From NCBI RefSeq assembly GCF_003751305.1, contig NZ_RJKV01000002.1, positions 558,001 to 622,000 on the forward strand: a DNA stretch of 64,000 nt. The letters run 5' to 3'. This stretch comes from Stenotrophomonas rhizophila (GTDB lineage Bacteria > Pseudomonadota > Gammaproteobacteria > Xanthomonadales > Xanthomonadaceae). The position numbers were made by a program, and so were the translations under genes. The stretch's first letter is position 1, and every line of letters starts with the position of its first letter. Below, in pieces: positions 1 through 6,565 of the stretch. The notes below the pieces were generated by a model. It saw only the letters and a list, made by a program, of their open reading frames with translations. It ran no database searches and was not told the origin of the DNA.

Positions 1-1
1 G

Positions 2-805
2 CAGCGCGCCGTGCAGCTGCGGGTGGAAGAGCTGAACCGTCAGCTGGAAGGCAAGGTCGAGCAGGTCTCCGAGGTCAACCGCGAACTGGAAGCCTTCAGC
101 TACTCGGTCTCGCACGACCTGCGCGCGCCGCTGCGCCATGTGGCGGGTTTCTCGGACAAGCTGACCCGTCACCTGGGCGAGGATGCGGACGAAAAATCCC
201 TGCATTACCTGGGGGTCATCTCCAATTCCGCCCGGCGCATGGCCGCCCTGATCGACGACCTGCTGGTCTATTCGCGGCTTGGCCGGGCCGCCATGCGGCT
301 GCAGGCGGTGGACATGCAGTCGCTGGTGGCCGATACCCGCGCCATGCTCGATGCCAACCAGCAGAGCGAGTCCGAGGGCAGCGGCGTGCCGCACCACGTG
401 GACTGGAAGATCGCGCCGCTGCCGATCATCGTCTCCGACGAAAACATGATGCGCCAGGTCTGGCTGAATCTGCTCGGCAACGCGATCAAGTATTCTTCCA
501 ACCGCGAGCCGGCCCGGATCGAGGTGGACTACAAACTGCAGCCCGACGGCAGCCACCTGTTCACCGTCCGCGACAACGGCGCAGGCTTCGACATGGCCTA
601 CGCCGGCAAGTTGTTCGGGGTGTTCCAGCGGCTGCACAAAGCCAGCGATTACCCGGGAACGGGCATCGGCCTGGCCAGTGTCCGCCGCGTGTTGACCCGC
701 CACGGCGGCCGTATCTGGGCCGAGTCGGCGGTCGACCAGGGCGCCACGTTCCACTTCGTACTTCCCCCCGCGCTCGACGCAATCAACAAGGGCTCCGCCG
801 CATGA
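2..805 (+). CDS. Sensor histidine kinase, C-terminal part (5' end outside window)
   Basis: The frame is open to the window edge, so only the end of the protein is visible. Visible residues start with a coiled-coil-like helix, then a HisKA dimerisation box with the motif SVSHDLRAPL (phospho-accepting His at bases 113-115). A complete HATPase_c domain follows: N-box WLNLLGNAIKYS, G1 box VRDNGAGFDM, and G2 box GTGIGLASVRRV. It should autophosphorylate and pass phosphate to a receiver domain. The closing sequence resembles kinases of the bacteriophytochrome/CHASE-PAS type, but the sensor part is not in view, so the signal is unknown. Its stop overlaps the ATG of the next gene (ATGA at 802-805), which indicates translational coupling with the single-domain regulator. 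The GTG at 11 is probably an internal Val rather than a start. Confidence 0.9.
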   Translation, partial: QRAVQLRVEELNRQLEGKVEQVSEVNRELEAFSYSVSHDLRAPLRHVAGFSDKLTRHLGEDADEKSLHYLGVISNSARRMAALIDDLLVYSRLGRAAMRLQAVDMQSLVADTRAMLDANQQSESEGSGVPHHVDWKIAPLPIIVSDENMMRQVWLNLLGNAIKYSSNREPARIEVDYKLQPDGSHLFTVRDNGAGFDMAYAGKLFGVFQRLHKASDYPGTGIGLASVRRVLTRHGGRIWAESAVDQGATFHFVLPPALDAINKGSAA

Positions 806-1242
806 CCGCTCTCCGTACCATCCTCCTCGCCGAGGACAGCCCTGCCGACGCCGAGATGGCGATCGACGCCCTGAAGGAAGCCCGCCTGGCCAATCCGATC
901 GTGCACGTTGAAGATGGCGTGGAAGCGATGGATTACCTGCTGCGTCGTGGCGCGTTCGCCAACCGCGATGAAGGCCTGCCGGCCGTGTTGCTGCTGGACA
1001 TCAAGATGCCGCGCATGGACGGCCTGGAAGTGCTCAAGGAAATCCGCAACACCGAAGAGCTCAAGCGGCTGCCGGTGGTGATCCTGTCCTCCTCGCGCGA
1101 GGAGAGCGATCTGGCGCGCAGCTGGGACATGGGCGTCAACGCCTATGTCGTCAAGCCGGTGGACGTGGACCAGTTCTTCGGTGCGGTGCAGACCCTGGGC
1201 AAGTTCTGGGGTCTGATCAACCAGGCACCGGAGGTCGAGTAA
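802..1242 (+). CDS. Single-domain response regulator (Rcp1/CheY-like)
   Basis: A 146-residue receiver domain with no output domain. The acidic pocket is E11-D12, the phospho-acceptor is D66 (LLLDIKMP) and the conserved Lys is K118 (YVVKPV). The insertion between strand 2 and helix 3 is typical of Rcp1-like regulators that partner with phytochrome-type kinases. It overlaps the upstream kinase by 4 bases and lies 4 bases before the hybrid kinase. It is therefore probably the shuttle of a phosphorelay encoded by the three genes. The target is unknown. Confidence 0.93.
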   Translation: MTALRTILLAEDSPADAEMAIDALKEARLANPIVHVEDGVEAMDYLLRRGAFANRDEGLPAVLLLDIKMPRMDGLEVLKEIRNTEELKRLPVVILSSSREESDLARSWDMGVNAYVVKPVDVDQFFGAVQTLGKFWGLINQAPEVE

Positions 1243-1246
1243 GCCC

Positions 1247-2761
1247 ATGCCGCTCACCGGCCCTGCGTTGGGTGCCCTGCGGATCCTGCTGATCGAGGAT
1301 TCGCCGGAAGACGCCGAACTGATGTGCGAGCAGATGCTCGACGCTGGTCTTGAGGCCAGCTTCGAGCGGGTCGAGAGCGCGCAGGAACTGCGGGAGGCGT
1401 TGGAGCGCGCCGCGCCGGACATCGTGCTGTCGGACCTGAGCATGCCCGGCTTCTCCGGCAATGAGGCGCTGCAGATCGTGCGCGCGGCGTTGCCGGAGGT
1501 GCCCTTCATCTTCGTGTCCGGCACGATGGGTGAGGAAAACGCCGTGGCCGCCCTGCACCAGGGCGCCAACGATTACATCATCAAGCACCAGCCGGCGCGC
1601 CTGCCCTCGGCGGTGGCGCGTGCGGTGCGCGAAGCGCGCAGCGCGATCGACCGCCAGCGGGTGGAAGCCGAGCTGATGCGCGCGCAGCGCCTGGAAAGCC
1701 TATCGCTGCTGGCGGCCGGCCTGAGCCACGACCTGCGCAACATCCTGCAACCGCTGCTGATCATGCCGGACCTGCTCAAGGCCCGGACCGACGATCCGCA
1801 GCTGCACCATCTGGCCGACATCATCGCCGAGTGCGGTCGACGCGGCCATGAGATGGCCGAGTCGATGCTGTCCTTCGTGCGCGGCTCGCGCAATACGAGC
1901 GAACACATCTGCCTGGTCCATCTGTTCGAAGGCGTGGAGCTGCTCCTGCGCAGCAACCTGCCGGCCAAGGTCACTCTTCACCTGGAGGTGGCCGAAGGCC
2001 TGGCGGTAGATGCCAACTACACCGAACTGCAGCAGGTCCTGCTCAATCTGTCCTTGAACGGCATCCAGGCGATGCCCGATGGTGGCCGGCTGACGCTGCG
2101 CGCGGCGGCTGCCGCCGATACCCAGGGCGAGGACTGGCTGCAGATCACGGTGTCCGACGAAGGCATCGGCATGGATGCGCAGACGCTCTCCAATCTCTTC
2201 AATCCGTTCTTCACCACCAAGGCGACCGGCACCGGGCTCGGCCTGATTTCCTGCAAGCGCATCGTCGAAGGTGCGCACGGCACCATCCAGGTGGACAGTA
2301 CGCCAGGGGTGGGCACGCGCTTCGAGGTGCTGCTGCCGATGCAGGCGGCGGCCGATGCAGCCGACACCGTGGACGCGCCGACCATCGCCGGTGCCGGGCA
2401 GTCGATCCTGGTGGTGGATGGCGAAGCCACGCGGCTGTCGCTGCTGGGCAATGCGCTGTCCAGCCAGGGCTATCACCTGCAGCTGGCCTCCGATGGCGCC
2501 GCGGCGCTGCGCTGGATGCAGCAGGAGAGCATGCCGGCACTGGTGATCGCCGATGCCGGCTCCAAGCTGCTCTCGGCCAGCCATCTGCTGGGTGAGATGG
2601 CCACGCTTGGCTACCGGGGCCCGGCCCTGGTGCTGGAAGAAGCCGACGTCACCGTGCCGCTGGCGGTGTTTCCGCCCGGCATCAACGTGCATGTGCTGCG
2701 CAAGCCGCTGGAGATGCAGCAGGTGTTCCGTTCGGTCGCCGAAGCGCTGCAGACCGCCTGA
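1247..2761 (+). CDS. Hybrid kinase with REC-HisKA-HATPase-REC architecture
   Basis: 504 residues. The N-terminal receiver has E17-D18, phospho-acceptor D63 (LSDLSMPG) and K113. A HisKA box follows with H161 (GLSHDLRN), then HATPase_c with N-box VLLNLSLNGIQA, G1 box VSDEGIGMD and G2 box GTGLGLISCKRI. The C-terminal receiver-like domain (about 389-500) is partly degenerate. It keeps D391, E393, an Asp at the acceptor position (D436) and the late Lys (LRKPLE). The usual second acidic residue is Gly392 and the Thr/Ser switch region is altered. There is no signal peptide or membrane segment, so the protein is cytosolic and would receive signal through its first receiver. Its stop codon directly abuts the stop of the convergent next gene. 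Confidence 0.93.
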   Translation: MPLTGPALGALRILLIEDSPEDAELMCEQMLDAGLEASFERVESAQELREALERAAPDIVLSDLSMPGFSGNEALQIVRAALPEVPFIFVSGTMGEENAVAALHQGANDYIIKHQPARLPSAVARAVREARSAIDRQRVEAELMRAQRLESLSLLAAGLSHDLRNILQPLLIMPDLLKARTDDPQLHHLADIIAECGRRGHEMAESMLSFVRGSRNTSEHICLVHLFEGVELLLRSNLPAKVTLHLEVAEGLAVDANYTELQQVLLNLSLNGIQAMPDGGRLTLRAAAAADTQGEDWLQITVSDEGIGMDAQTLSNLFNPFFTTKATGTGLGLISCKRIVEGAHGTIQVDSTPGVGTRFEVLLPMQAAADAADTVDAPTIAGAGQSILVVDGEATRLSLLGNALSSQGYHLQLASDGAAALRWMQQESMPALVIADAGSKLLSASHLLGEMATLGYRGPALVLEEADVTVPLAVFPPGINVHVLRKPLEMQQVFRSVAEALQTA

Positions 2762-3496
2762 TCAGGCTTCCCACGGGAACGGCGGCAGGCTGGCGACAGC
2801 CTGTTCGAGCTTGTGCGACCAGCTGCCGTGGATCTCGGCGTACAACGGGCTGTCACCGGCCAGGCGCATGCGCTGGGTGATCCGCAGGTCATCCTTGCGG
2901 ATCAGTACCAGATCCACCGGCAGCCCCACCGACAGGTTGGAGCGGATGGTGGAATCCAGGGACACGATGGCGGTGCGCGCCGCGTCTTCCAGTCGGGTCT
3001 GCGGGCGCAGGATGCGGTCCAGGATCGGCTTGCCGTACTTGGACTCGCCGATCTGCAGGAACGGGGTCTCCGGCGAGGCCGCGATCGCATTGCCGAGCGG
3101 ATAGATCATGTACATCCCGGGGTGCTCGCCGCCGATCTGACCGCCCAGGATCAACGTGGCCTGGGTCACGATGCCATCCTGGCCCGCCTCATGCGTGCTG
3201 GATTTGACCTGGCTGTCGAGCAGCACCCGGCCCACGTACTCGGCCACCTCGAACAGATGCCGGTAGGCGCGGAGGTTTTCCGGGCGGTGTTCCTCCACAT
3301 CGCGGCGCAGGCGCGAGATCAGCAGCTGGGTGGTCGCAAGATTGCCCGCGGCCATGATGACGAAGGCGGCTTCACCGGGAAATTCGAACTCGTGCAGCTT
3401 GCGGTGCACGCGGACATCGTCCAGCGAGGCGTTGGTGCGGGTGTCGGCGGCGAAGACCAGGCCTTCGTCCACCTCGATGCCGACGCAATAGGTCAT
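2762..3496 (-). CDS. Proteasome-type peptidase of the Anbu family
   Basis: 244 residues with an Ntn-hydrolase beta-subunit fold signature. It begins MTYCVGIEVDEG; removal of Met would expose Thr1. Asp17 (AADTRTN) and Lys32 (HRKLH) then fall where proteasome and HslV subunits have D17 and K33. GNLATTQ is characteristic of Anbu ('ancestral beta-subunit'), not of HslV. Anbu proteins assemble into open helical rings and usually sit in an operon with alpha-E, circularly permuted ATP-grasp and transglutaminase genes. None of those is next to it here. A Shine-Dalgarno AGGA precedes the ATG. It converges with the hybrid kinase with no intervening base. Cellular substrate unknown. Confidence 0.88.
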   Translation of the reverse strand: MTYCVGIEVDEGLVFAADTRTNASLDDVRVHRKLHEFEFPGEAAFVIMAAGNLATTQLLISRLRRDVEEHRPENLRAYRHLFEVAEYVGRVLLDSQVKSSTHEAGQDGIVTQATLILGGQIGGEHPGMYMIYPLGNAIAASPETPFLQIGESKYGKPILDRILRPQTRLEDAARTAIVSLDSTIRSNLSVGLPVDLVLIRKDDLRITQRMRLAGDSPLYAEIHGSWSHKLEQAVASLPPFPWEA

Positions 3497-3580
3497 GTCG
3501 GTGTCCTATGATGTGCACCCCGATTCTATGCGCTGGCCCTGTTGGCCCCGTGTGGATTCGCCCCACGTACGCTGAATACC

Positions 3581-4072
3581 ATGACCACTGCGCTCCTGAG
3601 CCTGGGCAGCAACCTGCAGCCGCAACAGCACCTTCACGCCGCGGTGGAGGCGCTGCGCGCGCGCTTCGGCACGATCGCGGTCTCGCCGGCCTACCGCACT
3701 GCTGCGGTCGGCTTCGACGGCCCGGATTTCCTCAACAACGCCGTGGCGATCGAGACCGATCTGCCGCTGCAGACGCTGGATGACTGGCTGCACGCGCTGG
3801 AGGATGCCCACGGGCGTGACCGCAGCGGCCCGCGCTTCAGCGACCGCACCCTGGATATCGATGTGGTGTTCTACGGCGACCTGATCGTGGAAGGCCCCGG
3901 CCATCTGCGCATCCCGCGCCCGGAGCTCAAGCACGCGTTCGTGCTCAAGCCGCTGGCCGATATCGCGCCGGACTTCCGCGACCCCGTCAGCGGGCTGACC
4001 CTGGAGGCGCTGTGGCGCGCCCATCGGCAGTTCGGCGAGCCATTCGACACGATGGAGCTGGGGCCCGGGTAA
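3581..4072 (+). CDS. folK: 6-hydroxymethyl-7,8-dihydropterin pyrophosphokinase
   Basis: 163 residues, the usual FolK size. It transfers pyrophosphate from ATP to 6-hydroxymethyl-7,8-dihydropterin in folate synthesis. The start LLSLGSNL and the HPPK signature with metal-binding D92 and D94 (RTLDIDV) are visible. The last part, IPRPELKHAFVLKPLADIAP, is typical of the family. The stretch before the signature (HGRDRSGPRF) is looser than in enterobacterial FolK. The ATG at 3581 is chosen because the conserved first strand starts there; an upstream TTG at 3542 would add 13 unsupported residues. A SMAG palindrome separates it from the convergent pteridine reductase gene. Confidence 0.92.
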   Translation: MTTALLSLGSNLQPQQHLHAAVEALRARFGTIAVSPAYRTAAVGFDGPDFLNNAVAIETDLPLQTLDDWLHALEDAHGRDRSGPRFSDRTLDIDVVFYGDLIVEGPGHLRIPRPELKHAFVLKPLADIAPDFRDPVSGLTLEALWRAHRQFGEPFDTMELGPG

Positions 4073-4083
4073 TCAGGCACCGG

Positions 4084-4105
4084 GTAGTGCCGGCCGCTGG
4101 CCGGC
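4084..4105 (+). repeat. SMAG/GTAG palindromic repeat
   Basis: A 22-bp element beginning GTAGTGCCGG, in which CCGGCC and GGCCGG are the arms around a GCT centre. It lies between the convergent ends of folK and the pteridine reductase gene, where it may act as an mRNA-stabilising or terminating hairpin. The same unit recurs at eight further exact sites in the window. Confidence 0.9.
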
Positions 4106-4130
4106 GATGCGACAACACCCGAATCTGCGT

Positions 4131-4868
4131 TTACGACAACGTCCGCCCACCATCCACGCGCAGCGTGTGCCCGGTGACGAACGCGGCCTCGGTGGCCAGC
4201 CAGTACACCGCCTCGGCGATCTCCTCCACCGTGCCGGTGCGGGCCAGCGGCGTGCGCGCCAGCAGCGCCTGCCGGGCGAAATCGTCCTTGCCCTGTTCCG
4301 GCCACAGGATGGCCCCGGGGGCGACCGCGTTGACCCGCACCTTTGGCGCCAGCTCCAGCGCCAGTGAGCGGGTGACCATTTCCAGGGCTGCCTTGGCGGC
4401 CGCGTACACCGGGTGGTCGCGCATCGGCTCGGTGCCGTGCAGATCGGTCAGGTTGACGATGCTGCCCTGCTGGCGGCGCAGGTGCGGCGCGGCGGCCTGG
4501 GCCAGCAGCAGCGGCGCGCGCGCGTTGACCGCGAACAGGTCGTCCCACTGCGCGGCGGTGATCTGGCCGAGCAGGGTGGGGTAGAAGTTGGAGGCGTTGT
4601 TGACCAGCGTGTCCAGCCGGCCGAACTGGGCCACGGTCTGGTCGATCAGATCGGGCAGGGCATCGGCATCGCGCAGGTCGGCCTGCAGGGCCAGCACGCT
4701 GCCCGGCCGCAGCATGTCCATGTCGAAGGCCATCTGCTGCAGCTCGGTGGTGGAGGTGTGGGCGTGCAGCACCACCGACCAGCCACAGGCGTGGAACTGG
4801 CGGGCGATGGCCGCACCGATCCGGCGCGCGCTACCGGTGATCAGCGCCACGGGGGCGGTATCGGTCAT
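4131..4868 (-). CDS. Pteridine reductase-like short-chain dehydrogenase
   Basis: 245 residues with a classical SDR fold. The N-terminal motif TGSARRIG is the TGxxxRxG version found in PTR1-type pteridine reductases, in place of the usual TGxxxGIG. NNAS is at about residue 90 and the catalytic pair is in PVYAAAKAAL (Tyr and Lys four apart). VDGGRTLS closes the protein. It probably reduces dihydropterin or dihydrobiopterin with NADPH, similar to FolM. Convergence with folK fits a pterin role, though they cannot share a transcript. It diverges from the methyltransferase gene with a very short intergenic space. Substrate specificity is inferred from the motif only. Confidence 0.87.
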   Translation of the reverse strand: MTDTAPVALITGSARRIGAAIARQFHACGWSVVLHAHTSTTELQQMAFDMDMLRPGSVLALQADLRDADALPDLIDQTVAQFGRLDTLVNNASNFYPTLLGQITAAQWDDLFAVNARAPLLLAQAAAPHLRRQQGSIVNLTDLHGTEPMRDHPVYAAAKAALEMVTRSLALELAPKVRVNAVAPGAILWPEQGKDDFARQALLARTPLARTGTVEEIAEAVYWLATEAAFVTGHTLRVDGGRTLS

Positions 4869-4924
4869 CGGGGGTACTCCCTGCTCAGGCTATGCTGTGC
4901 ATTGTCACCGCAATCGCCCGCGCC

Positions 4925-6109
4925 ATGCATTCCCCACTGCCCACCCCCGAATCCGACGCCCTGGCCCACAGCGACGAGCTGGCTGCGGCGCTGCGTGCTG
5001 AAATCCTCGCCAACGGCGGCGCGATGCCGTTCTCCCGCTTCATGGAGCTGAGCCTGTACGCGCCCGGTTGGGGCTATTACAGCGCCGGTGCCAGCAAGTT
5101 CGGTGCCGCCGGCGATTTCACCACCTCGCCGGAAATCGGCGCGCTGTTCGCCGCGACCCTGGCCAACGCGATCGCCCCGGTGATGCAGCAGCTCGGCCCG
5201 GAAGCGCGGTTCATGGAGGTCGGCGGCGGCAGCGGCGCGTTCGCCGAAGTGCTGCTCAAGCGCATGCTGGAACTGGACGCGCTGCCCGAGCGCTACGCGA
5301 TCCTGGAGCCCAGCGCGGACCTGCGCGAGCGCCAGCGCGAGCGCCTGGAAAAGGCGCTGATCCCGCCGGTGTTCGCCCTGGTGGAGTGGCTGGACCGCCC
5401 GTTCGACGACGACTGGGATGGCATGGTTTTCGCCAATGAAGTGATCGATGCCTTGCCGACGCCGCGCTTCCTCGCCCGTGACGGCATGGTCTATGAAGAA
5501 ACCGTCGAGCTGGATGCGCAGGGCGCGTTCGTGCGTGGCGCGCAGCCGGCCGATGCGATGCTCACGGCGGCGGTGCGGCACGTCGAGCGCTACCGTGAAA
5601 AGCCCTTCGCCGATGGCTACCGCTCCGAACTGCTGCCGCAGTTGCCGTACTGGATCCAGGCGATCGCCGGCGGCCTGAAGCGCGGCGCGATGCTGTTCGT
5701 CGATTACGGCTACCCGCGCAACGAGTATTACCAGGACGACCGCGACGACGGCACGGTGCGCGCGTTCTACCGCCACCACGTGCACAACGATCTGTACCGC
5801 TGGCCGGGCCTGCAGGACCTGACCGCCTCGGTGGACTTCACCGCGTTGGCCGAGTCGGGCACCGGTGCCGGATTCGAACTGGCCGGTTACTGCACGCAGG
5901 CCAGCTTCCTGCTCGGCAACGGACTGGATGCGCTGCTGGAAAAAGTCGATGCGCGCACCGACGAGATCGGCCGCGTGCGCCTGCGCGATCAGGTGAAAAA
6001 GCTGACGCTGCCGACCGAGATGGGCGAGCGCTTCCAGGTGATGGGCTTCCAGCGCGATGTCGATTTCGAAGCCGCCTTCGAACTCGGCGATCTGACCTGG
6101 CGTCTGTAA
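4925..6109 (+). CDS. MidA/NDUFAF7-type SAM-dependent methyltransferase
   Basis: About 394 residues and a COG1565-type protein. The SAM-binding glycine loop is EVGGGSGAF (near 90-100). Later family motifs include FANEVIDALP and FVDYGYPRNEYY. The mitochondrial relative NDUFAF7 methylates an arginine of a complex I subunit during assembly; whether the bacterial protein does the same is not established. An in-frame ATG at 4892 would add 11 residues, but it lies only 23 bases from the divergent pteridine reductase start, so 4925 is preferred. Neither ATG has a strong ribosome site. The stop is followed after one base by the VanZ-like gene, so the two are likely cotranscribed. Confidence 0.85.
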   Translation: MHSPLPTPESDALAHSDELAAALRAEILANGGAMPFSRFMELSLYAPGWGYYSAGASKFGAAGDFTTSPEIGALFAATLANAIAPVMQQLGPEARFMEVGGGSGAFAEVLLKRMLELDALPERYAILEPSADLRERQRERLEKALIPPVFALVEWLDRPFDDDWDGMVFANEVIDALPTPRFLARDGMVYEETVELDAQGAFVRGAQPADAMLTAAVRHVERYREKPFADGYRSELLPQLPYWIQAIAGGLKRGAMLFVDYGYPRNEYYQDDRDDGTVRAFYRHHVHNDLYRWPGLQDLTASVDFTALAESGTGAGFELAGYCTQASFLLGNGLDALLEKVDARTDEIGRVRLRDQVKKLTLPTEMGERFQVMGFQRDVDFEAAFELGDLTWRL

Positions 6110-6110
6110 G

Positions 6111-6500
6111 GTGGCGGCGACACCCGTGTTGAAGCCGCTGCGCTGGCCGCGGTTCTGGCTGGCGTTGTGGTGGCTGGCGGTGCTGGGGACCATCGTGGTC
6201 TGCCTGATCCCGCCGCCGTCGATCCCGTTGCCGGAGAACAGCGACAAGGTCGAGCATTTCCTCGCGTATTTCCTGCTGGCCTCAGCCGCCGTGCAGATCT
6301 ACCAGCGGCGTGCGGCGCTGATCTGGGCCGCAGTCGGCCTGGTCGCGCTGGGCATCGGCATCGAATTCGCGCAGGGCGCCTTGACCGTCAACCGCATGGC
6401 CGACCCCATGGATGCGCTGGCCAACAGCATGGGCGTGCTGGCCGGCATGGCGATCGTGTTCACCCCCCTGCGTGATCTACTGGTACGCCTGCGCGGTTGA
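6111..6500 (+). CDS. VanZ-like membrane protein
   Basis: 129 residues starting with GTG one base after the methyltransferase stop. There are four predicted membrane helices, at about 14-32, 47-64, 68-90 and 102-118. DKVEHFLAYF and EFAQGAL are the short polar motifs of the VanZ-like family. In teicoplanin clusters VanZ gives low-level glycopeptide resistance, but most genomic relatives have no known role. A resistance function should not be assumed for this one. Confidence 0.85.
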   Translation: MAATPVLKPLRWPRFWLALWWLAVLGTIVVCLIPPPSIPLPENSDKVEHFLAYFLLASAAVQIYQRRAALIWAAVGLVALGIGIEFAQGALTVNRMADPMDALANSMGVLAGMAIVFTPLRDLLVRLRG

Positions 6501-6528
6501 TGTGTGTGACGCCGGCCACGCATGACGG

Positions 6529-6550
6529 GTAGTGCCGGCCGCTGGCCGGC
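6529..6550 (+). repeat. SMAG/GTAG palindromic repeat
   Basis: An exact 22-bp copy of the element at 4084, again between convergent genes (the VanZ-like gene and the hexosaminidase). It may serve as a bidirectional 3'-end hairpin. Confidence 0.9.
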
Positions 6551-6565
6551 ACCCCGCTGCCCGAA

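Noticed and set aside
6111..6500. Teicoplanin resistance gene vanZ
   Set aside because: Only the general VanZ-like fold is seen; there are no other van genes and the organism is Gram-negative, so no resistance role is claimed.
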